From assembly GCA_916048095.2 (NCBI GenBank), contig OU696570.1, positions 8,684,928 to 8,748,927 on the forward strand: a DNA stretch of 64,000 bases, given 5' to 3'. Below the pieces are notes generated by a model. The model saw only the letters and a list, made by a program, of their open reading frames with translations. It had not been told where the DNA came from and ran no database searches. This stretch comes from Sacculina carcini (Eukaryota > Arthropoda > Thecostraca > Sacculinidae). Numbering within the stretch: position 1 is the stretch's first letter; each line of letters begins with the position of its first letter. Shown here one piece after another: positions 1-10,740 of this stretch. The translations under genes were made by a program, and so were the position numbers.

Positions 1-383
1 AAAAAATCACCAAACACACACACACACACACACACCCACACAAACACACACGTAAACAAAGACACAGTGGTCAGGCTGTCCTATGCGAAAAACAATCAAT
101 GCAACCCAGCCAACACACTGACATTGAGTGGGACACGTCACCATTCTGTCATCTGCAGTGTTCAACATCAGACCATCAGACAAGACCGATCTGAAAAATG
201 AACGACCGCACCAGAAAACACTGTCATGTCGCGCATGTTTGTTAACGACTGAATTTGACTGGAAAACACAATATCACCTACTAGCGCGTGTGTCAATCGT
301 ATTTGTGTGTGTGTGTGTATACATTTATGTGTGTGCGTGTATCAGTCAGCTTGTTTCTACGGCCGACCATTGGCAGCTGTATC

Positions 384-598
384 TCACTGAAGACGCACTT
401 CCTGGGCGGCAGCAGCTGCGGCGGCGGCAGCCGCAGCATATGGAGAGCCAGCCAGCGCCAACTGCTGCTGGTGCAGGGCAGCTGTCGCGCTGGTCGTGGA
501 CATGCCCGAGCTGCCGCCGCCCCCACTACCATACTGAGCTGCCGCGGCTGCTGCAGCGGCCGCGGCGGCAGTTGCTGGACTGGGCATAAACGCACCAA
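384..598 (-). CDS. Terminal exon of the same poly-alanine host protein
   Basis: Read on the minus strand from an AG acceptor (GATAG, 600-599) in a T/G-rich tract, this exon completes the split codon left by the donor at 1911 and encodes VGAFMPSPAT, a run of twelve alanines, QYGSGGGGSSGMSTTSATAALHQQQ, a second alanine run and the ending AAQEVRLQ before TGA at 386-384. The last residues loosely recall the RMQ ending of vertebrate RBM24/RBM38, a weak argument for that family. An alternative donor (GTGCGT) lies just before the stop, so the exon could be spliced onward. The alanine codons are mixed GCN rather than a pure triplet repeat, which suggests selected protein rather than repeat expansion. 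Plus-strand open frames here are antisense shadows. Confidence 0.58.
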
Positions 599-1910
599 CT
601 ATCAACACACACATACATACACACATACATACATATGCACGTGATATAGGAGTGGCATCAGGTGTATTTAAAATTTAATAAATTCGCAGCTGGCCCTTAT
701 AAAACGCACGATAAAAAACGAAAATAAAACAAGGACGAAACATGCTCTAATTAGAGCCATTATAAGCTTTAAACAAGGCTGCAGTTAGAATATAGAAAAT
801 GGATATAATTAGAAAAAGAGCACCCAAAAACGGCGTATGTTCTAAACTCACAAGCACATGTGTACAACAGTTTCAAAGAGGCTGTGTTTACACACACACA
901 CACACACAGAAAAAGTGAGAGAAGGGGAGAAAGAAGAAAGGTAATGCGATGTTACAGCAGATGCACACCTGAACAGATACCGCTAGCGAGCTTGACAAGC
1001 ACAGGTGTTCAACCAATTACATCGTGTCAATCAATAACAAGTGATGTATTTGGGAAAAATAAAAAAGAATGAAACATCATCGATGCATATCTACAATAAT
1101 CGCTACTCCACCTACTCTACCTAATCTGCCTTGATCATCAATAAATACAAAGAGAAGATTAAAGATATTAGAATATGAAATCAGTGCATAATATTGCTTA
1201 ATTCGTCATCAGAATACCATATTGTTTATTTTGTAATCAGCATGCATTATTGTATAATTATGCATAATCAAAATACACAGCATCGATATTTTCAATATGT
1301 TTTCTATTCAGTATGTGCTAAGCTTTATTCATGCTGCAAACCACTAGATATAATTTGTTATCAAAAATATCATCGTGCATTGTTTGAATGATGCATTGAA
1401 AACAGAACATCAGTTTTAGAGTTTCGCTATAAAATTTAGATGTGCACAAATATGTGAGTCAGTGTGTCAGTGCATAGATTTATCAGTGCGTCACTGTCAG
1501 AATGTATCAACACGCAAGTGTAACACTGCTTACGCGTGTCCATGTGTTGTGACCAACTAGTGGGAAAAAATGACCAACTGCTTTATCTAATAATGGACGA
1601 AATACTACTGCCCGCTGATTACAAATTATACAATAATGCATGCTGATTACAAAATAAACAATATGGTATTCTGATGACGAATTAAGCAATATTATGCACT
1701 GATTTCATATTCTAATATCTTTAATCTTCTCTTTGTATTTATTGATGATCAAGGCAGATTAGGTAGAGTAGGTGGAGTAGCGATTAATGTAGATATGCAT
1801 GCATATTGCAGGCATGCCATTTTTATCGTTCATTTGTTACCAATATCCTTGTATATTGATTTTAATAATAAAAATAATTATGAACAAGCTTAAATCTGAT
1901 ATATACTAAC
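599..1910 (-). other. Intron of the poly-alanine gene
   Basis: The stretch between the two exons begins with GTTAGT at 1910 and ends with AG at 600-599, in matching phase. It is AT-rich and non-coding. Its main content is a 718-bp foldback (1083-1800) and a short (AC)n run near 888-907. Confidence 0.5.
1083..1800. repeat. Foldback: two 177-bp inverted arms around a 364-bp spacer
   Basis: Positions 1083-1259 and 1624-1800 are reverse complements of each other over 177 bp with, by eye, a single mismatch. Both arms end at the outer side in ATGCATAT. The spacer 1260-1623 is ordinary AT-rich sequence without an ORF. The whole lies inside the intron of the poly-alanine gene, so pre-mRNA would contain a long double-stranded stem. 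It could be a foldback-type non-autonomous DNA transposon or a local inverted duplication; no clear target duplication is visible at the ends. Near identity of the arms implies recent origin or gene conversion. Confidence 0.85.
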
Positions 1911-2148
1911 CCGCAGCCAGCTGTTGGCTGTAAGGATCCGAAGCAGCTGCCGCGGCGGCGGCTGCTTGGAATGCGTTGGCAGCATAAGCGGCCGACGCCG
2001 GGTACTCGTACAGCTGTGGTGTAGAGACAGCCGCAGCTGGCGTGGTGACATTGCCACCAGCTGCTGCGGCAGCTGCCAGCGGAGATAACATAGCAGCTGC
2101 CGCGTTCGATTGAAGATACGGCGACTGGTACAAGTAGCCGGCAGGCTG
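1911..2148 (-). CDS. Internal exon of a poly-alanine host protein, possibly RBM24/RBM38/SUP-12-like
   Basis: This is one exon of a host gene read on the minus strand. It encodes about 79 residues starting QPAGYLYQSPYLQ, followed by alanine runs, a TPQLYEYPASAAYAA segment and DPYSQQLAA. The likely acceptor is TTGCAG just upstream of 2148 (another AG lies six bases upstream) and the donor is GTTAGT at 1910-1905, leaving phase 1, which fits the acceptor of the exon at 598. Tyr/Pro/Ala-rich tails with short aromatic islands are known in RBM24/RBM38 (SUP-12) proteins, which bind RNA through one N-terminal RRM and control muscle splicing. That assignment is inference: no RRM is in the window, and other Ala-rich RNA-binding or transcription factors remain possible. 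The exon itself is well supported by matched splice phase, GC-rich codons and lack of repeats. Confidence 0.6.
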
Positions 2149-2352
2149 CTGCAAGCTATCTCCCCCCACACATACACACACAAGATGCTCATGTAAATGT
2201 GCTCAAGATTCCATTTCTGACAAAATACTTAGTCTCGCAGTTAATAGTAAGAACTGCGACTCGGACGCGACAATCAATATTTCAAAATATCGAAAAATAA
2301 ATACAATACACAATGTACAATACAATGTACAAAATGTTACAAAATTTATATA

Positions 2353-2505
2353 CACGGGACTCCCATTTATATTTGATAGTACCAAAATTCAGAACAAGCA
2401 TTTCAAAAACAGAATATCATATTCGGGTATTCAAACATATAATAGTCTTCCAGACAAAATAAAGAATATAATTATAAATGGTGCATTGCATTCAATAAAA
2501 ATATA
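2353..2505 (+). pseudogene. C-terminal scrap of a LINE ORF2
   Basis: A short plus-strand frame reads RDSHLYFDSTKIQNKH then FKNRISYSGIQTYNSLPDKI and stops at TAA near 2503. The pattern of basic residues, SYSGIQ and YNSLP resembles the extreme C-terminus of Jockey/CR1-type LINE reverse transcriptases, where a Y/WNSLP motif precedes the stop. No RT core is present. The call is from pattern alone; a chance match is possible. Confidence 0.42.
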
Positions 2506-2542
2506 ATTGAAATACACATTTCCGGCAGCAACAGCCCGAGCA

Positions 2543-2604
2543 TCAGTGATAGTGGCAATAATGATAGTGATAATAGTGATAGTGGCATCAGTGATAGTGG
2601 TTGT
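2543..2604. repeat. GATAGTG-type minisatellite
   Basis: Short imperfect direct repeats of GTGATAGTGG/GTGATAATA type follow the LINE scrap. They give runs of Ile/Val in all frames and are not coding. Confidence 0.7.
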
Positions 2605-4048
2605 CGCCAGCAACATCATAAAGATTGTGCGTGTCTGTATCAATGTATGTATGATCACTGAAAATTGTATGTATGAAAGCAGTATTTTATGTATAACTAT
2701 TTATATATTACGCGAAAACAACTCAGTGGTGTTGCGATGATATTGCCAACGCTGAAAAATGAGAAATGTATGAATAAGGCAGCCAGTTTCAAATGTTGTG
2801 AAATTCCATTCATGTTATTTGTTGATTTTGTGATATGTAACTCATTGTTATGTGATATTTTGCATGTTTGGTATACGGAGAAATTGAATTTGGCTCAAGG
2901 CAAACGTTCACATTGTATATGTATATGTGTGTAAGTGTGAGTGTACACTCACGTGTTCACATGTACGTGCATGCGTATGCGCATGTATATGTTTCTTGTA
3001 TGCATATAATCAAATGTCCGTAAATAGTCTCGACTCAACGGGCATGTGCCACCTTCACATAATATGAGTTGATATATGTATATGTTCAGTGTGGCAAATA
3101 TATTTACTTTAATATACTTACATAAAAACATACATACAAACATACGCACACACAGGCACATCTTTGTAAGTACACCCATGCACAGAGATATCAAGCCCAA
3201 AAGAGGAAATATACTTTTTTCATAGAAACGATACGCGAGTAGCATCTAAGAATAATTTATCGTTCAATTTCATTATTTAGAATATATCTATCCACAAAAA
3301 CAAGATAATAAACTTCAGGGTCGAGAAAATTGATGACAATGTGAATTCAATAATGCTTAATACAATATGTGTTACACTTTTTTTGGTTTATGAATTATAC
3401 ACGTTGGTCGCAAGAAAATTTTCGTCGGGTAGCGTGTTTGAAGACCATGCTAAATACATTCATATATTTATATATATATTCATTCACTCATGCGTGTTCA
3501 TAAATATGATAAATAAGCTCAAAATCCAGAACGGTTTACAATCAACATAACAATCAGCAATCATAACTGCAAGGATAGGATGAAATGGTTGTGGGTATAT
3601 CATATTGTATTAAACGCAAACAATACAAGCAATACAAAATCAAACAAAATATATTAAAACGAGGATATAGCATTGTTAGAAAAAGCACAATGAAACTGCA
3701 AGGAGTGAATCAGCAACTTATCTCGTGTATGCATGTATACTGTATGTGTATGTGTTCGCATGTATGTAAGTGTGCTTGCATGTACTTGTGTGCTTGCATG
3801 TGTTCGAGTTTGTGTATGCGTATGTTTCAACGTCTACATTGAAATGTTCTACAGTAAAGGTCGCATATGTGGAAGACTTAGTATGACCAGTGTGAAATGT
3901 GTGGGCGCGAAGTGTGTACGTGGTGCTCTGCTGCGTGCCAGTGGCGTGTATTGTACATTGCGTGCGATGCGTGCTTTGTTCGAAAGCATTGGTGTTCAAT
4001 TCATACATATTATATAGCAATACATTTGCGCTGTCGCAAAAAGTATAT

Positions 4049-4128
<80 letters not shown>

Positions 4129-5403
4129 TTATAAATAAGTATGCATAATTAATAGCAATAATGGGGTCAATGATTATTAAGGAGTGTATATTTATAGATG
4201 TAGTCTTTATTTAATGATGGGTGCGTGTATACTAGCCTGAGCGTTTGTGAACAACGGGTTGATTGCACTGTGACGTCAATCCATCACAGGGTGGCATACG
4301 AATAACGAACACACGCACATACACGCACACACAGAGAGAGAATGTGATGTGTGAGAAATGTGAGAAATGTGTGTGAGAAAACCCATGGGGAATGATACTT
4401 ATTAAGAGAGCGTGGGAGTAGGACAGAGAAGGAAGAGATAGTTAGCTAAAACAGAGTGACCCATACTACACATGTACACGGAGTAAGTACAGGCATTACG
4501 CCTCTGCAATGAGTTGTTGTAATTTGTGCACCAGTACTGGCACCAGTGATGGGGAGACGCAATGGGTGAGCTAATCGCCTCTAGCACAACTAAAATATTC
4601 ATCGTTAATTGCCAGCGGGCTACTCATACACACCCATTGACCACCTCATAAACAAACATAAATGCGTACACACACATACAAACACATACACACAAACACA
4701 CATACACACACACACACACACATAAACACAAACACACACGCATACACATTTTACGATAGCTGGCATCCCAACTGTGATGCAAAATCTGCACTAGACAATA
4801 TAATGAAATATATATGATATTTCCAATCATTTATGTAATGTAAAATATACGGCTGTCAATAAAGAAACCTAAAATAAGAAAAAAGTAACTATATTTTCGA
4901 GAAAAAGTAACCTAAAAAGTAGCTTACACATTTACCTAAATTAACATATGCTCTCTCACAAAAACCAATGTCTTTCTGCAGCTTTGCAAGAAGAAAATAC
5001 CCCAGTCTCTACTACCCTCTTTCCACATTTTCTCCGATTTGACGTAATTTTTATAACAATCCACCAAAAAGTAGCCTATCATGAAAAGGAAAATTAATTC
5101 AAAGGCCAAGAAAAACCCTCGCAAATGTATTGAAATATTTAAGTAATAATTGCGAGAACTTTCTTTGTATAGTTTCAGTGAGGCTTATGATGATGTTTAT
5201 ATGAGGCTTATACAGCTTGTATGTTTGTGTGAGTGTAACCACTGCATGTGTGAATGCCTCAGTCCTTATGTAAGCAACCTGTCCTCACATTTATATGATA
5301 ATTTTTATGATCACAACTACAATATTTGTCATCCAAAATTTGTCATCCATCCATCCATCCATATTTGTCACCATCATACGATGGTGTAAAAAATTAAGTA
5401 ACA

Positions 5404-5404
<1 letters not shown>
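2605..5404. other. AT-rich intergenic DNA with microsatellites, no gene seen
   Basis: I see no coding signal in this stretch. It contains TGTATG-rich simple sequence around 3720-3840, a pure (AT)n tract at about 4051-4127, an (AC)n cluster at about 4660-4735 and ATCC repeats near 5340-5365. Open frames here are short, repetitive in residue content and on both strands at once. Confidence 0.6.

Positions 5405-5407
<3 letters not shown>

Positions 5408-5450
<43 letters not shown>
5408..5450. repeat. (AT)n microsatellite at the left edge of repeat cluster 1
   Basis: A pure TA run abuts the reverse-oriented terminus of a module (TCTGTCTGTGTG then CTCCTTGGTCC), matching the way module ends elsewhere run into TA. 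Confidence 0.9.
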
Positions 5451-5452
<2 letters not shown>

Positions 5453-8400
5453 CGTATCATCTGTCTGTGTGTCGGTCCCATTCTCCTTGGTCCATTTTCT
5501 GCCAGATGCTACTCAGTAACTACTGGGCGCACCCGCTAACAATTTACACCATTACGTTGGAAATTTTCTTGTCTACACGATATGCTAAATTTTAAATTTT
5601 AAAAGTAAAATAAAAGAGTTATAGCGGTGTAAAGACAAAATGAGGCCTGAGAAAATGCGAAAATTTTGGTAAATATTCTGCCATCTACTCCTCGTAAACC
5701 ATAAATGGTACAGCTATACCAATTAAACCATCGTGTATATAAGCTATCTATATATATGAAACAGATCCTCTGTCTGTGTGTCTGTCCCATCCTCCTTGGT
5801 CCATTTTCTGCCAGCTATCACTCGGTAACCACTTGGCGTACCCACTAACAATTTATACCAACACGTAGGAAATTTTCTTATCTACCCTTTTAGCTAAATT
5901 TTAAATTTTACAAATTAAGCCCAAAAAAGTTATAGCGGTGAAAATCCAAAATGAACCATGAAAAATTCGAAAATTTTAGTCAATATTCTGTCATCTACTC
6001 CTCATAAACCAACAATGGTACATCTATAGCAATTATACCACTGTGTAGCAAATTTTGTGTTCTACAAGATAGGCTATAATTCATACCCAAAAATTGAATG
6101 TAAAATATACAAAAATGACAAACTTTCAATCTACATTCATAATTTCATTTTAACTTCGGGCCACCGACTTTCTATATTTTTTTCTCTATTTCTCAAAAAT
6201 TAATTATCACAAATCTAAATAAATAATAACATCATGCTGGGAATTTCGTTTTCTACAGCACGGTATAAATTTTAATTTTCCAAAGCGTATTCAAAAAAAG
6301 TTACGGCGGTGTGAAGTCAAAATGTCAAATTAAAAAAGGCAAAATTTGCACTGAAAAAAGCGTGAATATTTCGGTAAATATTCTGCCATCTACTCCTCAT
6401 AAATCAGCAATGGCACAGCTATACAAATTTTACCAGTGTGTAGAAAATTTTGTGTTGTACAATATAGGCTATTATGCATACCCAAAAATTATTAACAAAT
6501 TGTGTAAAAGTGCCGAAATTCAAATATACGTCCAAAATTTTACTTGAACACGGTGCGACTAAAATTAATTAATTTTTTCTTCCTATTTCTCAGTAACTAT
6601 TTGTCACACATTAAAATACATTATACCATCGTGCTAGAAATTTTGTTTTCTACAATACAGTATAATTTTTAATTTTCCAAAGTGTACCTTGTATGCGCAC
6701 TTGCTATTACACAAGAATATACACCGATTAAGTTTCACTGAAGCCCAATCACAATTAAGAATGCATCATATTAGCTCCAAGCATGGATGGTGTGGTTTTA
6801 TTGCGTACAGTTTAATTAATGCTACACTTTACCGAATAGAAAGGCTTTATTGTCCTCATTATTGACAAATGAATCGTTCCGCACGACGGCGGGTAAAATG
6901 CTACTGTTAACAAAGTAAACTATTGAAATTTACTGTGTAATTCAATTGGTTTAATTTCAAGTTGCATACGCAGCATTAAGTTGCATAAGGATATGTGTTG
7001 TAATATAATGCAATGCCAACAATATGCATATGCTGTTTTAGCGGAAGCATTAATCTGGAATTATAGAGATGACAGAAAGTTTCATTGTTTTGATAGTGTT
7101 ACACTTCTGAATTACTACACACGAAGGACGGGTGTGAATTTGAGCAGTGTTGAAGGAAAAACTTCGTCAATAATTAAAACAATAATTTATAAATGTATAT
7201 TTTTCTATTGGATAAGCTTTTTGCTTTTTGATTCCATATATTTTATTAATAGTTCCGCACGACAGGCGGGTTTAAGTACGAGGCTGTTCGAGGGAAAATA
7301 TTTTGCCACATCTTAAATTAAGTAGACGTGCAGGTTTGTCTGGCCACAAACCAGATCCAAAGCTGCATAACCCCAATTCGGCCTTGATATCCTAAACCAA
7401 CTACACATTATGGACAGTTACATAAGAGGGTAAAGAAGAAGCAAAATGATGAAATAATTTGGGACCAGAAGATACACATAGCAATAAGTTATAATGCTTT
7501 TATTGTCTAGTACCTCACACACAAGCTCAACCCGACACAAGCTAAACCCCTAGTTAGTGATCATTTCTTGACATAACCTAACCTAAATGTCTAGCATATA
7601 AACACGCCCGTTGTGGATCGTGTCGATCCGTTCTGGATCTTGAAGACAAATCCGTTAGTTTTGTATAAGAATGCATTCTACACGGTGAAATTGAACGTTT
7701 TATTGTCTATAGTTGCTGTCTGCGGGACATATATATATTTCATAAAAATGATCCATCGCTTCTTTTACGTTTGAAACCACTGATCTATATCATTGAACCC
7801 GCGCAGTTATTTTAACCTCATATTCAAGCATACATACACACACACAGACAGACAGAAAATTACTTTTATATATAGATTTAAAACCGCCCGTCGTGCGGAA
7901 CAGTTCATAACATGAAATTCATATTCAATCTATTTAGTGACCCAGTGGAGGGAAGAGACGGCCTCGAACAAGGACTCTATTCAATAACGAACAACAACCA
8001 TACACAACCACACGCTATGATATCCAACAATCCAATCCTATAAAGACACCAGATACATACCATTACACCTTCACCTCTTAGGTGGCACACCTCAGACTAC
8101 GTACTGGATAGGTAAACCTCAGAAACACGTCACCCTCACGAAAAGAAAACATATATCCGTACGTGGCGCAACGCGCACATTTACAATGGTTACAAATATA
8201 GTCAACGATAGACGTGAGTCAATGTACACAAAACCTACAACGTTACAATCGATAAAATATAAAGAATACAAATTTAAAAGTAAAAAATTTAACCTGTAAA
8301 TACGCTAACCAATATAAATGTCTAAATGTGAATATTTTCATTTTAATTTGGACAAAATATCCCTCGATCCGCCTCATATATGAGCCTGCCCGTCGTGCGG

Positions 8401-10588
8401 AATAATTCAGAACACAAACACGTAACAAACAATGAAAATTCTAGCATGTAAACCCGCCCGTCGTGTGGAACAATTCATACTATTAAATTTGTATTCAATT
8501 CATAAGATAAATGGAATATGAAATAAAAAAGAAAAAAGTAAACCCATAAAAAAGTAAAATTTATATATCTTTATATATATTTTGACAAAATATTTTGCTT
8601 AAACCGCCTCATATTTAGACCTGCCCGTCGTGCTAAATAATTCAGAACTCAGACACGAAACAATAAAAAATGATCAAACTTGTTCATCATAATGTTTCCA
8701 AAATATATTTATAACTTAACATCACCATCTAGCGTTGAAACCCGCCCGTTGTGCGGAACAAATATTATATAAATAAAATAAATATTGAATTCATAAAAGA
8801 AAACAAATACAAATTTAAATAGAAAAAAGTAAACCCATAACAACTATTAACCAATAGAAAAGTCTAAATATGAATGTTTTTATTTTAGATTTTTAGCTAG
8901 ATTTCGTCCTGAACGCTAGCGCTCTAGCGAATACTTCATGCGCTTTGCACATAAACTCAGATGTTGATTTCGCAGCAGCGGGAAATCACAGACGGATGAA
9001 GTAAATATTTATAGTGGGGCTAAATATTTTATAATTACTTGTTGAAAATGTTTTTTAGAAGATATATCAAAATTAGGGGAAAACATGGCATGTGAAGGAC
9101 ATTTTTAAAAACGTATTTCAAAGAGGCTAAGCCTCCCTGGAAAATTCCCGGATCCGCCATTGTCTCCATTGATCGCTGTGTTAAATCTGCCAGTCGTCGG
9201 TGGAAATGACATGGTCTTGAATAAACGGTTATATCTTTTTAAATGTTAACACTACATATTTGAATATATATCATCAATATATATATATATATATATATCA
9301 ATATATCATCTTGTAGAAGACAAAATTTACAATCTGTGGATATAAAAAACTGTCAATTCTGTTGAGCAGTTTTCCTCAAACCCCTGGCATAAAATCCCCA
9401 AAATGTGAACTCGTTTGTGCACACACACAGACAGAATAACGTTTTGATTATTATCGGATATATATGCTGGTTTATATGTTTATATGCAACAAAACCTAAC
9501 CTATGGCCTTCTTGCATCCATTTTACCCCTAGGGACCAAGTTTCATCAAAATCGGTCCAGTGGTTTAGGAGGAGATAGGGTAAACAGACACAAATGACCT
9601 CAATGACCTTGAAAATGACTTCGGAGGTCAACGACACCTGGCCTATGACCTTCTTGCATCCATTTTACCCCGAAGGAACCAAGTTTGGTCAAAATCGGTC
9701 CAGTGGTTTAGGAGGAGATAGGGTAAACAGACACAAATGACCTCAATGACCTTGAAAATAACCTCGGAGGTCAACAAAACCTAGCCTATGACCTTCTTGC
9801 ATCCATTTTACTGCAAGGGACCAAGTTTCATCAAAATCGGTCCAGTGGTTTAGTAGGAGATAGGGTACGAACAGACATTTAGACAATTTGCAATCAGTGG
9901 AGGGCCAAGAAATTACCATGAATTCGGCCCGAAGGGACGAATTGGATAAAAACATTCATATTTATACTTTTCTATTGGTTAAGACTTTTTATGGGTTTAC
10001 TTTTTCCTTTTAAATTTATAATCGTGTTTTATTAATTCAATATATATTTTACTTTATTAATTGTTCTGCACAACGGGTGGGTTTCAATGCTAGATGGTGA
10101 TGTTAAGTTATAAAAATATTTTGAAAACATTATGATAAAAAAGTTTAGTCATTTTTCATTGTTTTGTGTCTGAGTTCTGAATTATGAGGCGGTTTAGGCA
10201 AATTATTTTGTCAAAATAATATAAAAATATAGAAATTTAGACTTTTTATGGGTTTACTCTTTTCTTTATTAATTCATATTTATTTTCTCTTATGAATTGA
10301 ATACAAATTTGATAGAATGAACTGTTCCGCACGACAGGCGGATTTACATGCTAGAATTTTCATTGTTTGTTCTGGATTATTCCGTACGACGGGCACGTTC
10401 AAATGTGAGGCGGATTGAGGGATAATATTTTGTCAAATTTAAAATAAAAATACTCAGATATATAGTTTTTTATTGGTGATCGTATATACAGGTTAAATTT
10501 TTTGCTTTTTAATTTGTATTCAGTTTATTTTATGGATTGAATATGAATTTTACTTTATGAATTGTTCAGGACGACGGGCGGTTTCAAA

Positions 10589-10596
<8 letters not shown>
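5451..10596. repeat. Repeat cluster 1: TA-bounded GC-box modules in mixed orientation
   Basis: This block is the same repeat system as 14749-30268. From 5451 to about 7320 it is reverse oriented: the module end (CTCCTTGGTCC side) comes first, with a second such end at about 5756-5815, followed by GTATAAATT-type internal sequence and reversed boxes such as TTCCGCACGAC near 6876 and 7255. From about 7400 to 8880 boxes face forward (about 7885, 8390, 8452, 8623, 8745). From about 10020 to 10596 they face backward again (10070, 10325, 10382, 10571), so the 7870 and 10590 ends form an inverted pair. Non-member DNA at about 8885-10000 splits that pair. No protein is encoded. Confidence 0.75.
9490..9880. 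repeat. Three tandem copies of a ~142-bp unit
   Basis: The phrase CCTTCTTGCATCCATTTTAC recurs at about 9507, 9649 and 9792, and each copy continues with an AAAATCGGTCCAGTGGTTTA phrase, GGAGATAGGGTA, and in the first two copies AATGACCTCAATGACC. Period is about 142-143 bp. Similar TCAAAATCGGTCCAG wording is a commonly seen tail of invertebrate interspersed repeats ending in ACAGACAG. Frames through it are repeats, not a gene. Confidence 0.85.

Positions 10597-10668
<72 letters not shown>
10594..10668. repeat. (AT)n microsatellite closing repeat cluster 1
   Basis: A long pure TA run lies at the outer edge of the reversed module (GGCGGTTTCAAATC), the mirror image of module junctions in cluster 2. 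Confidence 0.92.
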
Positions 10669-10669
<1 letters not shown>

Positions 10670-10740
10670 TTTTATGTATATATAAAAGAAATTAACTGTC
10701 TGTATGTGTATGTATGCTTGACTATTTGGACCTGAAATAT

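Noticed and set aside
128-644. Two overlapping plus-strand frames (153 and 118 codons)
   Set aside because: They are the antisense of the poly-alanine exon and flanking GT repeats; the minus strand has the splice-consistent reading.
4058-4148. Frames rich in YIYIYI at this and eight other TA tracts
   Set aside because: Direct translations of (AT)n microsatellites.
8885-9163. Possible transposon piece ending CCCGGATCCGCCATTG
   Set aside because: The reverse complement (CAATGGCGGATCCGGG) resembles a hAT-type start, but I found no matching left end or target duplication.
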